DNA from: an uncultured Dyadobacter sp.
Lineage (GTDB): Bacteria > Bacteroidota > Bacteroidia > Cytophagales > Spirosomataceae
Direction: 5' to 3'
Assembly: GCF_946482605.1 (NCBI RefSeq)
Contig: NZ_CAMLSE010000007.1
Coordinates: 248,001 to 312,000, forward strand
Length of the DNA stretch: 64,000 nt
Part shown: one piece after another, positions 25,730-35,455 of the stretch
Layout: each line of letters begins with the position of its first letter
Position numbering within the stretch: position 1 is the first letter of the stretch
Translations under genes and position numbers: made by a program
The notes under the pieces: model-generated
Seen by the model: only the letters and a program-made list of their open reading frames with translations
Database searches by the model: none
What the model was told of the DNA's origin: nothing

Positions 25730-28700
25730 TCAGTCCCGGTTGTACATGGCTGTAAATTGACTAATGAACCGTTCCGCCTCCTCCGTAATCTGCCCGGGCA
25801 TCAACCGCCACGTCCAGTTGTCGTCCATCGACCCGGGCTGATTCATTTTTGCCTGCTCATCCAGGTTAAGAATATCCTGAATCGGTAAAATCGTCGCGTT
25901 AGCCACTGACGCATAGGCCATTCGCGCCATTTCCAGACATATATTGTCTTCGCTTACCGGCTTGCCCAGATAGGCCTCCATACGCTCGCGGATCCCCGAC
26001 TTCTGCATCTGGCGGAACCAGCCCTTAGTTGTATTGTTATCATGCGTGCCCGTGTAGGCAATGAAGTTCGACTGGTAATTATGCGGCGCGTGATCGGATT
26101 CGGCCATGTTCTCATCGAATGCGAATTGTAACACCTTCATTCCCGGTAGATTCAGCTTATCCCGGAGCTCGTACACGCCCGGGCTCATCTCTCCCAGGTC
26201 TTCCGCAATAAATGGAAGCTGTCCTAATGCGGATTTGACTTTCTCAAAAAAATCTTCTCCCGGTCCGGCTTGCCATACACCCTTCACTGCATTTTTTTCA
26301 CCGCCCGGAACTTCCCAAAAGTCGTAGAATGCCCTGAAATGGTCTAACCGGATCATATCAAACATTTCCATGTTCCGGGCAATCCGTTCGATCCACCACC
26401 GATATCCCTGCTTTTGCATGGCGTGCCAGTTAAAAACGGGCATTCCCCAAAGCTGTCCGTCTTCCGAGAACGCATCCGGTGGTACGCCGGCCATTCCCGA
26501 CATCCTGCCGCTCCGATCCACACAAAACAGTTCGCGATTTGCCCAGACATCGGCCGAATCGTAGCTCACATAAAAAGGGAGGTCACCTACCAGGCGGATG
26601 TTACGCTCATTACAATACGCCCGGAGTCTTTTCCATTGTTTATCAAATACATACTGCTGCCATCTCACCATCTGGCACCAGTCTTTTTCGGTGTCCAGCG
26701 CACGAAGAATTGCGCCTTGGTCCTTCATTCTGAATTCCTCCGGCCATTCATACCAGGGTTTGCCATCGAAACGCTTTTTAAGTAATGTGTAGGCCACAAA
26801 GTCATCCAGCCAAAGTTTGTTTTCATCAACGAAACGGTCGATTTCTGCACTGTGTTCCAGCTGGTTATAATTCCGGTACGCCCTTTCGAGCAAGACGTCT
26901 TTTTGCTGTTGTGCCTCCGCATAGTCGACTCGCGATGAGGGTGTCCGGTGGTATTCCGCCAACTCATCCGGAGCAAGCAATCCCTCTTCCGCCAAAGCAT
27001 CCGGGCTGATTAGCAAAGGGTTACCTGCCCTGCTCGACAGTGCGCTGTATGGAGAATATCCCTGAGACCCTTCGGTTGGATTCAATGGAAGGATTTGCCA
27101 AATACTTTGATTGGATCTTTCCAAAAAGTCGGCAAAAGCAAATGCCTCGGGACCGATGTCCCCTACCCCGAAAGGAGATGCCAGCGAAGTAATGTGCAAA
27201 AGCACACCAGCCTTGCGCTCATTCTCCGATTTGGTTCCCTTAAGAATGGCGAACGGCAGGCCGTCAAAAAGCTTGGTTGGAAATAGTGAGGTCTCAAAAT
27301 CTCCTTCCCGGTTCAACAGGACGTGATGCCACGACGGCAGCATGTTCTCCGGCAGCACAACGTGTGTATCTTTCCAATCGATTTCAAAAAATGCGCTTTG
27401 CTGTTGCCTGCATAAAGCCGCCGCGTGCAGGGGCACCACGATCACAAAAAAATCCCTCTTTTGCCGGCGGCCGAAAGCAAGTAAATGCTCCTTGTAAGCA
27501 CCCCGGACTTTAAGCGGAATGTATTCGCCTGTTGTGAAAAGCGCCGGGTACTGCCTCCGCAGCTGAAACAGGCGCTGCGTGAGCCAAAGTTTGATCTTCC
27601 CGTTTGTCCGGTATTCCCAAAGTGCTTTGGGTAGTTCTTCTGCTTTGGAATCTTCGATTTCGTCCAGCCAGGCCGTCCGCTTTTCAAAATTCACCGGCCT
27701 TCGGTTATCCGGATCAACCAGGCTGAAATCCCATAACTCACATCCCTGATACACATCGGGAATGCCCGGGCAGGTAAATTTCAAAATGAGCTGCACCAGC
27801 GAATTAATAATGCCGAAATCATTGATGGAAGCCAAAAACTCGTTCAACGAATTCGAAAACGGAGAATCCGGTTGCAGGATTTTATTCAAAAAGTCCTTTG
27901 CTGCGGCTTCATATACCTCATTAGGCGCCGCCCATGTTGTGTTGGTTTTCGCTTCCCGCAATGCTTTTTGCAGGAATTCGGCCATCCGTTCCGAAAATTG
28001 GTCCATTTCCTCCCCTGGCATCGGATGTGCCCCGACCACAGCCTGATAGATGAGGTATTTGTCGTTATCGTCAAGTACTGAATCCCCTGGCTCGTATGTC
28101 AGATTGTGCCACTCCCTGGCCTTCGCAATCCATTGTTCTGCAACGTCTGTGAGCACATTAAGCCTTGCACGGGTATCCTCTCCCCTCTTCGTATCGTGCG
28201 TGGCCGTGGCGTTCATGGCGAATGGCCAGGCCTTACTTCGCTTCTTGATCCATTGATGAAAGTCGTCCGCCGAAATACCGAACCGTTCCGGAGAATCCCC
28301 CACCTCGTTGTGGCCGACGAAGCGATTGTAGGTGTACATCAACGTATCTTCGCCACCCTTGGCCATCAGTGGCCCTGTATACTGCATGCAACGCTGATAA
28401 AATTCCAGGGCCCGCCGGTTGTAGTCTTCATCACCCAAAGCGGGAATGTGGATGAAACATTGTTCCAAAAGTTCCACAGCCGTAGAGAGGTCCAGCTGCT
28501 CGCGGGTAATGGAGATCAGAATATCTTTGATGCTTGTGATTTCCTCATCGGGCAACGGCATACTATTGCCGTAATAACGATAAACCGGACAATGGATCAG
28601 GAACGCGGCGATCACGTCCCGGATGCGTTCCAGTCCGATTCGTTCCAGCGTCTCCTGGTCGGCGAGTTCCAGCTCGGCAAAAAGGTGTGTCAGGTTATCC

Positions 28701-29932
28701 AGCTCACCCGCCATATGCCCATACAGTATCTCGGCTTTTTTGGCCGCCAACTGATCTTGCACAGCGTCGTTGTTGCCGGTCAACTGCCTATAAAACTTGT
28801 CAAACAACTCCGTCGACGGCGTATAGGTAAGCAAATTGTTTACCGTGGCCAGAAAATCGTATCCCGTGGTTCCCTGTATCGGCCAGCTCGTTGGCAAGTG
28901 CTCGTTCTTTTCCAGAATCTTTTCCACCACAATGTAGGCGTCCTCTCCTGCCATTTCGCGCAACCTGCGCATGTAATCGGATGGATCAAACAGCCCGTCC
29001 ACATGATCTACACGTATTCCCTGGAAAACGTCCTCTTCCAGCAACCGATTGATCAGGCTATGGTATTCATCAAACACCTGCCCATTTTGGATATTCAGAC
29101 AGATCAGTCCGTTAACCGTAAAAAAGCGACGGAAATTGATCTGCTCCTCGGTTTTTTGCCAGAGGTAAAGCACATAATTTTGCTGGTCAGCCAATTGTCT
29201 GATTTTGGCACCGTCCCGGTTAATTTCGTCCAATGCTGCGTTCAACCCAGTGGGTTCATGTTCAAAAATTGCCCTGAACTGCATGAGCCACTCGTTCCAG
29301 CCCGAGGAAAATAACATGGGTTCCTCGATAGCGAGCAGGCTATCCAGCTGGTCCGTCAGCTGTTGTATAGATTCGGGGATGCCGCCATCCAGCATCTCTA
29401 AAACTGTCATGTAAGACGAGGGACTCAGCGGAAAGCGTGACCCGGCATAGTCCAGTGCCAGACGATAGCCTGTGTAGCTTATTTGTATTTCATGGCCTGC
29501 GATGGCCTCTTCCAGCGTCTTTTCCAAAAATGGAACCATGATCCTGCCTTTGAACAGGCGGTTATTCCATGCGATATCGAAGTAGTCGGCATACAACGAC
29601 TGCATTCCCTTTTCGAGCACATCCATCAACCACAGATTGCCGGAATGAAATGCCATATGATTCGGGACGATATCTTGCAGCCAGCTTATACCAGCTTCCT
29701 TCACACTTCGGCTTACTTTTCGAAGTCCCTCCATCTCACCCAGCTCGGGATCGATACGCTCCGGATTGACACCGTCGTAACCATGCGTGCTACCTGCTAC
29801 GGATTCCAGGATTGGGGAAGCGTATACAGCGCCTATCCCCAGCTTTTTGAAGTAACTGGTAAGGTTCTGTAAATCCTGAAATGTGAATTTCTTCTGAAAT
29901 TGAATGCGGTAGGTAGAAAGGGGATTATGCAT
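25730..29932 (-). CDS. treY/malQ: Fusion of maltooligosyltrehalose synthase (TreY) and 4-alpha-glucanotransferase (MalQ)
   Basis: 1400 residues. Residues 1 to about 890 are TreY, a GH13 enzyme that turns the reducing end of maltooligosaccharides into a trehalose unit: STYRIQFQKKFTFQDL, HGYDGVNPERIDPELG, the nucleophile Asp in GIRVDHVDGLFDPSDYMR (about 306), Glu in VVEKILEKNE and Asp in ATATHDTKRGEDTRARL. Residues from about 905 are MalQ, a GH77 disproportionating enzyme: GVLLHITSLASPFGVGDIGP, nucleophile in MIRLDHFRAFYDFWEVPGG, acid/base in IAEDLGEMSPGV and Asp in YTGTHDNNTTKGWF. Both halves look catalytically intact, so one polypeptide could lengthen glucans and cap them as maltooligosyltrehalose. 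TreZ, needed to release trehalose, is not in this window. Confidence 0.95.
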   Translation of the reverse strand: MHNPLSTYRIQFQKKFTFQDLQNLTSYFKKLGIGAVYASPILESVAGSTHGYDGVNPERIDPELGEMEGLRKVSRSVKEAGISWLQDIVPNHMAFHSGNLWLMDVLEKGMQSLYADYFDIAWNNRLFKGRIMVPFLEKTLEEAIAGHEIQISYTGYRLALDYAGSRFPLSPSSYMTVLEMLDGGIPESIQQLTDQLDSLLAIEEPMLFSSGWNEWLMQFRAIFEHEPTGLNAALDEINRDGAKIRQLADQQNYVLYLWQKTEEQINFRRFFTVNGLICLNIQNGQVFDEYHSLINRLLEEDVFQGIRVDHVDGLFDPSDYMRRLREMAGEDAYIVVEKILEKNEHLPTSWPIQGTTGYDFLATVNNLLTYTPSTELFDKFYRQLTGNNDAVQDQLAAKKAEILYGHMAGELDNLTHLFAELELADQETLERIGLERIRDVIAAFLIHCPVYRYYGNSMPLPDEEITSIKDILISITREQLDLSTAVELLEQCFIHIPALGDEDYNRRALEFYQRCMQYTGPLMAKGGEDTLMYTYNRFVGHNEVGDSPERFGISADDFHQWIKKRSKAWPFAMNATATHDTKRGEDTRARLNVLTDVAEQWIAKAREWHNLTYEPGDSVLDDNDKYLIYQAVVGAHPMPGEEMDQFSERMAEFLQKALREAKTNTTWAAPNEVYEAAAKDFLNKILQPDSPFSNSLNEFLASINDFGIINSLVQLILKFTCPGIPDVYQGCELWDFSLVDPDNRRPVNFEKRTAWLDEIEDSKAEELPKALWEYRTNGKIKLWLTQRLFQLRRQYPALFTTGEYIPLKVRGAYKEHLLAFGRRQKRDFFVIVVPLHAAALCRQQQSAFFEIDWKDTHVVLPENMLPSWHHVLLNREGDFETSLFPTKLFDGLPFAILKGTKSENERKAGVLLHITSLASPFGVGDIGPEAFAFADFLERSNQSIWQILPLNPTEGSQGYSPYSALSSRAGNPLLISPDALAEEGLLAPDELAEYHRTPSSRVDYAEAQQQKDVLLERAYRNYNQLEHSAEIDRFVDENKLWLDDFVAYTLLKKRFDGKPWYEWPEEFRMKDQGAILRALDTEKDWCQMVRWQQYVFDKQWKRLRAYCNERNIRLVGDLPFYVSYDSADVWANRELFCVDRSGRMSGMAGVPPDAFSEDGQLWGMPVFNWHAMQKQGYRWWIERIARNMEMFDMIRLDHFRAFYDFWEVPGGEKNAVKGVWQAGPGEDFFEKVKSALGQLPFIAEDLGEMSPGVYELRDKLNLPGMKVLQFAFDENMAESDHAPHNYQSNFIAYTGTHDNNTTKGWFRQMQKSGIRERMEAYLGKPVSEDNICLEMARMAYASVANATILPIQDILNLDEQAKMNQPGSMDDNWTWRLMPGQITEEAERFISQFTAMYNRD

Positions 29933-30004
29933 GTTGCTGATGAATGGTACATCACCGGCACATTAAATATTATGCCAGTTGCCGCAACGAAGCAGGGGAT
30001 GCTG

Positions 30005-30382
30005 TTATCTTTTCAGTAGCTCTCTGAGCACGGGAATCTCCAATGGTTTGGAGAGCAGTTGAATGATGTATGGATTCGATTCGGCTTCCTCGATATCCGA
30101 TGAGTCGACCGTAGAGGAGATCATATAGAGCCGGATCTTTTCCCGAACCAGGCCGGGCAGGTTTCCGTACTGCTCTGTAAATTCAAATCCATTGATACCA
30201 GGCATTTGCAGATCAAGCAGTATTACCGTCTCGGGCATGTCTGCTGTTTGCTTCCGAAGGTACCCGATGGCTTCCAGCGGGGAACTGAAAGTCCTCACCG
30301 ACCTGGTCAGTCCACTTTTCAGGAGCAATTTCTCCTGCGTAAAGAGGTCAAATACACTATCGTCGATTATGATAAATTCCAT
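30005..30382 (-). CDS. Single-domain response regulator
   Basis: 125 residues, a CheY-like receiver with D7/D8, phosphoacceptor D57 in VILLDLQMPGINGFEF, S89/S90 and K112 in LLSKPLEIP. No output domain. It is 72 bases upstream of the treY-malQ fusion on the same strand but no histidine kinase is adjacent, so its partner is unknown. A Bacteroidota-type promoter is visible just upstream (30412-30441). Confidence 0.92.
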   Translation of the reverse strand: MEFIIIDDSVFDLFTQEKLLLKSGLTRSVRTFSSPLEAIGYLRKQTADMPETVILLDLQMPGINGFEFTEQYGNLPGLVREKIRLYMISSTVDSSDIEEAESNPYIIQLLSKPLEIPVLRELLKR

Positions 30383-30411
30383 TATAGCTTTGAGAAGGGT
30401 CTAGATTAATA

Positions 30412-30441
30412 CAATGATACTGTATACAAACCAAAATCAAA
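30412..30441 (-). promoter_or_regulatory. Candidate Bacteroidota promoter for the receiver at 30005
   Basis: On the minus strand TTTG (30441-30438) is followed after 18 bases by TATCATTG (30419-30412), one mismatch from TAnnTTTG. The implied start near 30405 gives a leader of about 22 bases to the ATG at 30382. Confidence 0.4.
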
Positions 30442-31048
30442 CGCACTAGTCCACATGCCTCTAACTATGTAGAAATAGTTGTCGCGAATTAGCTACAAAG
30501 ATTTTAAATCTAAATGAGAAAATGGCCATAGTTAACCAATACTTTCCAGACTTTAATTATGCGGAAACTGGGTTGGTTACTTTGGCCGCCATTCCCTGTC
30601 CGGAATGAGGGCAGCCAGGCGTTCTTAATCTGGCCCGGTTAACGTGCCATCGTTGAGCAGTCAGATCTGAGTAGAGTGGGCTATGATAAAAACGGACGTA
30701 CCACCGGGAAGATGGCCGTTTTGACAATGTACGTTATGAAGTTACACAATAGATCACTGTTCCCCTCAATTTCCACTATTTTTTTCTGACAGAGGATTAC
30801 TGGCTGCGGCACAGGTGGAAGCACGGCCCAACCACCTGATTGCCAATTGATATTACCTATCCACAAACGGGTATGCTTTCTGACAAACAAAATTCCGGCT
30901 ACCTCAAATCGGGCGGGCCGGAATTTGATACACACACTACAACGACTGTCTTTATCCTACGTTCAATAATATTTGATTTTGTTTCTGAGAACGATCAGAT
31001 AAAACAACCCAAACCAACGATACACAAGTCTTTTCATGGTCAGCACAT
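30442..31048. other. AT-rich gene-poor stretch
   Basis: About 600 bases without a convincing gene. Open frames at 30681-30935 (minus) and 30840-31070 (plus) overlap each other and show neither family resemblance nor normal residue composition. A 27-codon frame from about 30558 (start MRKLGWLLWPP) is also open. The stretch may be the remains of a decayed gene, a regulatory RNA region, or simple spacer; I cannot distinguish these. Confidence 0.4.
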
Positions 31049-31138
31049 TTATTTCTCTCGTGATAAGTAAAAGTTAATTGCAATGAGTGAAGCGACGGTC
31101 GTTGTCACCAATCCGATCCACCATACTCTTTTTTTCAT
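31049..31138 (-). CDS. Possible 29-residue membrane peptide
   Basis: The minus strand from the ATG at 31138 encodes MKKRVWWIGLVTTTVASLIA and ends INFYLSREK. It has a basic start, one hydrophobic helix of about 19 residues and a charged end, the layout of a small single-span membrane peptide. It follows the small membrane protein gene at 31298 on the same strand but a hairpin lies between them. No family is known to me; the evidence is composition only. Confidence 0.3.
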   Translation of the reverse strand: MKKRVWWIGLVTTTVASLIAINFYLSREK

Positions 31139-31260
31139 TTCATTGTCTGTTTACGTAAAAATGCTGCTTGCCCGGTACAAACATGATCTAAATATCGGCG
31201 CACTGATATGATTTTACAGCATCCGATTCCCAAACGGCGCGGTTGGGATAGTCAACGGAA

Positions 31261-31288
31261 ATGCCCGCGTGATCTCCGTCCCGGGCAT
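31261..31288 (-). terminator. Hairpin after the small membrane protein gene
   Basis: ATGCCCG (31261-31267) and CGGGCAT (31282-31288) form a perfect 7-base stem, 9 bases beyond the stop of the minus-strand gene at 31298. On the minus strand TTTCC follows, a weak T tract. Confidence 0.4.
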
Positions 31289-31297
31289 GAAGTGTAA

Positions 31298-31582
31298 CTA
31301 TCGCCAGTCGGGCCGGAAAATGACGATCAGCAAGATAAATAGTGAAGTGACAATCACTGGCACAGCCATAAGCCAGACCAGCACCGACGCCAGCGTCAGG
31401 TCTCCGAACCATATAAAGAAAATTGACACAAGAATGATTGAAGTGATCAGGCCCGAGACGAGCCAGAAGTAATGCCGCGGCTCTTCCAGTTCCTTTTTCC
31501 TGAGCACGTAATATAGATAGTACCCTGTCAGAGCCAGAACGGCTGTGGAATCAATGATGAATCCGGTTAAATACAAAGTCAT
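31298..31582 (-). CDS. Small integral membrane protein, three helices
   Basis: 94 residues with three hydrophobic helices (about 5-27, 38-60 and 64-89). A short charged loop, RKKELEEPRHY, lies between helices 1 and 2. The coding character (clear helices, charged turns, ATG start) makes it more credible than the other small frames nearby. I do not recognise a family. It stands alone on the minus strand, divergent from the large sensor at 31850. Confidence 0.65.
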   Translation of the reverse strand: MTLYLTGFIIDSTAVLALTGYYLYYVLRKKELEEPRHYFWLVSGLITSIILVSIFFIWFGDLTLASVLVWLMAVPVIVTSLFILLIVIFRPDWR

Positions 31583-31849
31583 TTCATTAGTCGGTTATTG
31601 ATGAATCGGAGGTTACTTGAAGCGTATAGCAAAGTTATTGACCCGGCGAGCTAATAAAAATGGGATGTACAAACGGCGAGGTATCAATGATTAAATGGTC
31701 AAATTAATTGGAGATATCCTTACCGATTCACCCTCTTCATACCCATTACAATAATCCGTTAATAAACTCAAAACCACCTTTTAGTCATTAGTATTTACAT
31801 TCAGTTCGGATATGTTTACATTACGCATTCAGCTGAAATATTCCGTTGC

Positions 31850-34800
31850 ATGCACCGCATTCTGGCACTCTGGCTTTTGGGTTTTCTGTGGTCTGCTGAT
31901 CACCTGTCGGCTCAGTTTATATTTCAGAATCTGAATGAGGATGATGGGCTCTTGACAAAATTCTCGCGTTGCCTTTACAAAGATAAAGACGGATTTCTAT
32001 GGATTGGCTCCGCGAACGGCCTTTACAGGTTTGACGGGAATTTCATAAAACGGTACCAGGGTCCTACAAACGAAAAAATTGTGACGACAGCCATTCAACC
32101 GATAGATTCCGAAAGGAATTTATTGGTAGGGACAACCAACGGGATCAAAGTGTTCAACAAGGAGACCGGCGGTTACAGAACGGACTCAAGATTTATTGCT
32201 TTATCCAAGGAGCGGATCGTGGGCATAAAACGGGATGGTTATGGACGCTTATGGATCCTCTGCGATAGAAACATATTCTTATTTGGTAACAACAAGGTAA
32301 TTTCCGTCGAGCAGATCATTCCGGGTGCCGGTCGTTTATCAGACTTCGAACCCAATCTCCTCAACGGGGGTACGTTCTGTTGGGATTCGTACAGAAACGG
32401 CTTTTGGGTCGGTGGCAAGCAATCTTCCTTCATCGATTGCAAAAAGAACATGGTCTACGACAGCACAAACTGCCCCTTCTTCGCACCTATCTTGCAAAAG
32501 CGTTTTATAACCGCTATAGCTCTTGACTCTCGCCACAATTTGTGGTATTCGTCTGACGCGGACTTTACCCTGAACTACCTCGATTTCCAAAGGAAACGTG
32601 TGGTCTCGTACAATGAAATTGAGGGAAAAAAGTTAGCTGCGGCAAGCACACTGCTTTTTATCGACAGACACGATCGGCTTTGGGTATCGTCATGGAATTA
32701 TGCCGAGTATTTTAAAGAACCCAACAAGCCATTCGTGTCGATTCCGTATAGCCAGGATGCTCCTTACTCCTTAGCCTACAGACGGTTTTATGATGTCATA
32801 GAAGATTCAGAAGGTAATCTGTGGTTCGCAACCCTTAATGGTGTAAGTAAATTGTCGTATAATTCACCATTTCGTAAAATCTACAAACTGCCCAGCTTTC
32901 CCTTTTTTCTGGAAACGGGCTTTGCGCAAGCCAACCATATTGCTGTGGCGGATTCTTTGATCTTTGTCTCCAAGTCAGACGGACTTATCAGGTTCCATGC
33001 AGGACATACCGATTATAAACGGTATGTCATAAGCGAAGACACACTGCATAAAAATGAATTTTTTATGACTGCAAAAGTAGGCCGGAATTGGTGGGCATCG
33101 GGTGTCGCCGGTGTCTTTATAATTCGAGGAGGAGGGGAAAAAATAGAGCCGTTCAAAGGCATCAGAAAAAAAAATGGATCCGGGTCCAGTAATATCATTT
33201 TCCAAGACCAAAAAGGTAGAATTTGGTTTCATGTAGAACGCGACGGCCTCTATCGCTTGAATCCAAAGACCAATCGTTGTGAGCGCTTTGACGGCACAGA
33301 CCCTAAAAACGGATTGTTCAAGTACTCGTATGTGCCAAGCTTCGTCAAATTAAGAAATGGCAACATTGTTTTTGGAATGAATGATGTTGGACTAATAAAA
33401 TATGATTTAAAAGAGGACAAATTCTCCCCGATTGAAATAAAAGACTCCAAGAATCTCAGAGTCGGTAAAATTGTCGAGGATAAAAACGGTAATTTATGGG
33501 TAGCAATTCTGAATAGGGGAGTCTACCAAATGGATCTCCAAGGCAAACTTCTGGACAGCCTGGACTATAAACTGGATTTTTCCTTTGCACTTTCTGTTAA
33601 TCTCGCTTTTGATGCCCGCGGTGCACTTTGGGGCAGCAGTGCAGATGGTTTGTTTTTTACCTACCCGGGCAGTAAGGAAATTACCCGCGTTAAAATAAAC
33701 CTGGGTAAAACACTTCAGGATTACTGGAACCAAATTTACATCGATGACAGAAAGGTGTACGCTATAATGCTTGATCATGTTGTCGAGATAGATCCATTTA
33801 AATTCTCGTCCACGCCGATACAACGGCCCCCACTAATCACATCACTACGCGTATTCGGTAACGAAATATCAGATTACCTGCGATCCGGAATTGAGCTTCA
33901 GCCGAGCCAGGATTTTGTAACATTCCAGTATACATCGCTGTATCACCGCGACATCCCTTCCTTGCAATACAGTTATCAGCTGGAAAACATAGATGAAGAC
34001 TGGGTGTTTGCAGGTCGAAATCTCACAGTCAGCTATAATAGTTTAAAGCCCGGAAGGTACATTTTTAAAGTAAGAAGTACCGACGAAAGCGGTGCATGGA
34101 TGCAACAAATAACAGCCATACCAATAAATATCCTTCCCCACTGGTGGCAGACCTGGTGGTTCTTCATGCTGGTCGGCTGCGTGTCCTGTGCGTTCTTGTA
34201 TCTGATATACGATAGTTACATCAAGAGGAAACACAAAAGGGAGCTTTCCAAGACAATCGAATACTTTGCCAATTCAGTTTACGGTGAAAATTCCGTCAAC
34301 GAAATCTGCTGGGACATCGCCCGAAATTGCACCTCACAACTTCGCTTCGAAGACTGCAGCGTATTCTTGTGGGATGAGGACAAGCAAAAGCTCATCCAAA
34401 AAGCCTCATATGGCGCAAAAAATGGTGACGAGAATGAATTGATAGATCCACTCGAAATCGAACTTGGAGTAGGAATTGTGGGCCTGGTTGGAGAAATCAG
34501 GAAAACGGTAATCATACCAGATACTTCCATTGACACCCGCTACATTCCGATTGACAAACGAAAACTATCTGAAATCTCCGTCCCGATCATGCACGAAGGG
34601 AAACTGATCGGTGTCCTGGATTCGGAGCATACCCAAAAAAACTTCTTTACTGAAGAACACGCCCGCGCCCTCGTCACGATCGCCTCTATTAATGCCAACA
34701 AGATCGCAGAAGCACAGGCGGAAGATGAAGCTGCACAAAAAGAGCTGATGTTGCTTGAAATCAACAGAATGCTGGCGGAAAGTCAACTGATGGCCCTGCG

Positions 34801-35428
34801 CGCGCAAATGAACCCGCATTTTGTATTCAACTGCCTCAACAGCATTCAGGAATGCATCGTTACGCAGAAATATGCCGAAGCCAGTACTTACCTCAACAAA
34901 TTTTCCAAACTGTTCAGAATGGTTTTGAACAACTCGGACAGGAATCTGGTGACCATCGAAGAGGAGAAAGATGTTTTGCAGCTCTACCTGGAACTGGAAC
35001 AAATGCGATTTGAGCAGAGCTTTGTCTACCATATCCACATTGACGATGACCTTGAAGCCGATGAGATACTGCTCCCCTCCATGCTGTTGCAGCCTTATGT
35101 CGAGAATGCAATCTGGCATGGGCTCATGCATAAGGACGGCTACCGCGAACTTCGCATCTCGTTTGACAAACTGGACGACGAAGTTTTCAAATGCACCATC
35201 GATGATAACGGGATCGGACGAAAGCAATCATTTGTGATCAAGGAGCGCAACTCCCACACCAAGCGACATAAATCCAAAGGCCTGCAGATCGCGAAAGACC
35301 GGCTCGATCTGATCGACAAGCAGGGACAACATGCCTCAGTCGCCATTATTGACAAATATGATGATCAGGGAAATGCGACAGGCACCCTGATCGTGATCGA
35401 ACTTTCGACTTCTCTGGAGAATACCTGA
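31850..35428 (+). CDS. Reg_prop/Y_Y_Y sensor with GAF domain and LytS-type histidine kinase
   Basis: 1192 residues. A signal peptide (1-23) precedes a periplasmic two-component-regulator propeller of about 630 residues (repeats such as DKDGFLWIGSANGLYRF, DSEGNLWFATLNGVSKL, DKNGNLWVAILNRGVY), then a Y_Y_Y domain (about 680-765) and one helix (about 768-788, WWFFMLVGCVSCAFLYLIY). Inside the cell a GAF domain (about 810-960) is followed by a LytS-type kinase with H990 in MNPHFVFNCLNSIQ, LLQPYVENAIWHGL and DDNGIGRKQS. In HTCS-like relatives the propeller senses glycans or other ligands. The partner regulator is the next gene, 27 bases on. The added GAF is less common in this arrangement. Confidence 0.95.
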   Translation: MHRILALWLLGFLWSADHLSAQFIFQNLNEDDGLLTKFSRCLYKDKDGFLWIGSANGLYRFDGNFIKRYQGPTNEKIVTTAIQPIDSERNLLVGTTNGIKVFNKETGGYRTDSRFIALSKERIVGIKRDGYGRLWILCDRNIFLFGNNKVISVEQIIPGAGRLSDFEPNLLNGGTFCWDSYRNGFWVGGKQSSFIDCKKNMVYDSTNCPFFAPILQKRFITAIALDSRHNLWYSSDADFTLNYLDFQRKRVVSYNEIEGKKLAAASTLLFIDRHDRLWVSSWNYAEYFKEPNKPFVSIPYSQDAPYSLAYRRFYDVIEDSEGNLWFATLNGVSKLSYNSPFRKIYKLPSFPFFLETGFAQANHIAVADSLIFVSKSDGLIRFHAGHTDYKRYVISEDTLHKNEFFMTAKVGRNWWASGVAGVFIIRGGGEKIEPFKGIRKKNGSGSSNIIFQDQKGRIWFHVERDGLYRLNPKTNRCERFDGTDPKNGLFKYSYVPSFVKLRNGNIVFGMNDVGLIKYDLKEDKFSPIEIKDSKNLRVGKIVEDKNGNLWVAILNRGVYQMDLQGKLLDSLDYKLDFSFALSVNLAFDARGALWGSSADGLFFTYPGSKEITRVKINLGKTLQDYWNQIYIDDRKVYAIMLDHVVEIDPFKFSSTPIQRPPLITSLRVFGNEISDYLRSGIELQPSQDFVTFQYTSLYHRDIPSLQYSYQLENIDEDWVFAGRNLTVSYNSLKPGRYIFKVRSTDESGAWMQQITAIPINILPHWWQTWWFFMLVGCVSCAFLYLIYDSYIKRKHKRELSKTIEYFANSVYGENSVNEICWDIARNCTSQLRFEDCSVFLWDEDKQKLIQKASYGAKNGDENELIDPLEIELGVGIVGLVGEIRKTVIIPDTSIDTRYIPIDKRKLSEISVPIMHEGKLIGVLDSEHTQKNFFTEEHARALVTIASINANKIAEAQAEDEAAQKELMLLEINRMLAESQLMALRAQMNPHFVFNCLNSIQECIVTQKYAEASTYLNKFSKLFRMVLNNSDRNLVTIEEEKDVLQLYLELEQMRFEQSFVYHIHIDDDLEADEILLPSMLLQPYVENAIWHGLMHKDGYRELRISFDKLDDEVFKCTIDDNGIGRKQSFVIKERNSHTKRHKSKGLQIAKDRLDLIDKQGQHASVAIIDKYDDQGNATGTLIVIELSTSLENT

Positions 35429-35455
35429 CTTACACTATAATCACCCATAAACGTT

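Noticed and set aside
28106..29314. Long plus-strand open frame of 402 codons
   Set aside because: It lies antisense within treY-malQ, whose motifs are unmistakable; the translation shows no family features and is a by-product of codon use.
30681..31070. Two overlapping frames (30681-30935 minus, 30840-31070 plus)
   Set aside because: They overlap on opposite strands, have unlikely composition and no recognisable domain; kept only as part of the gene-poor stretch.
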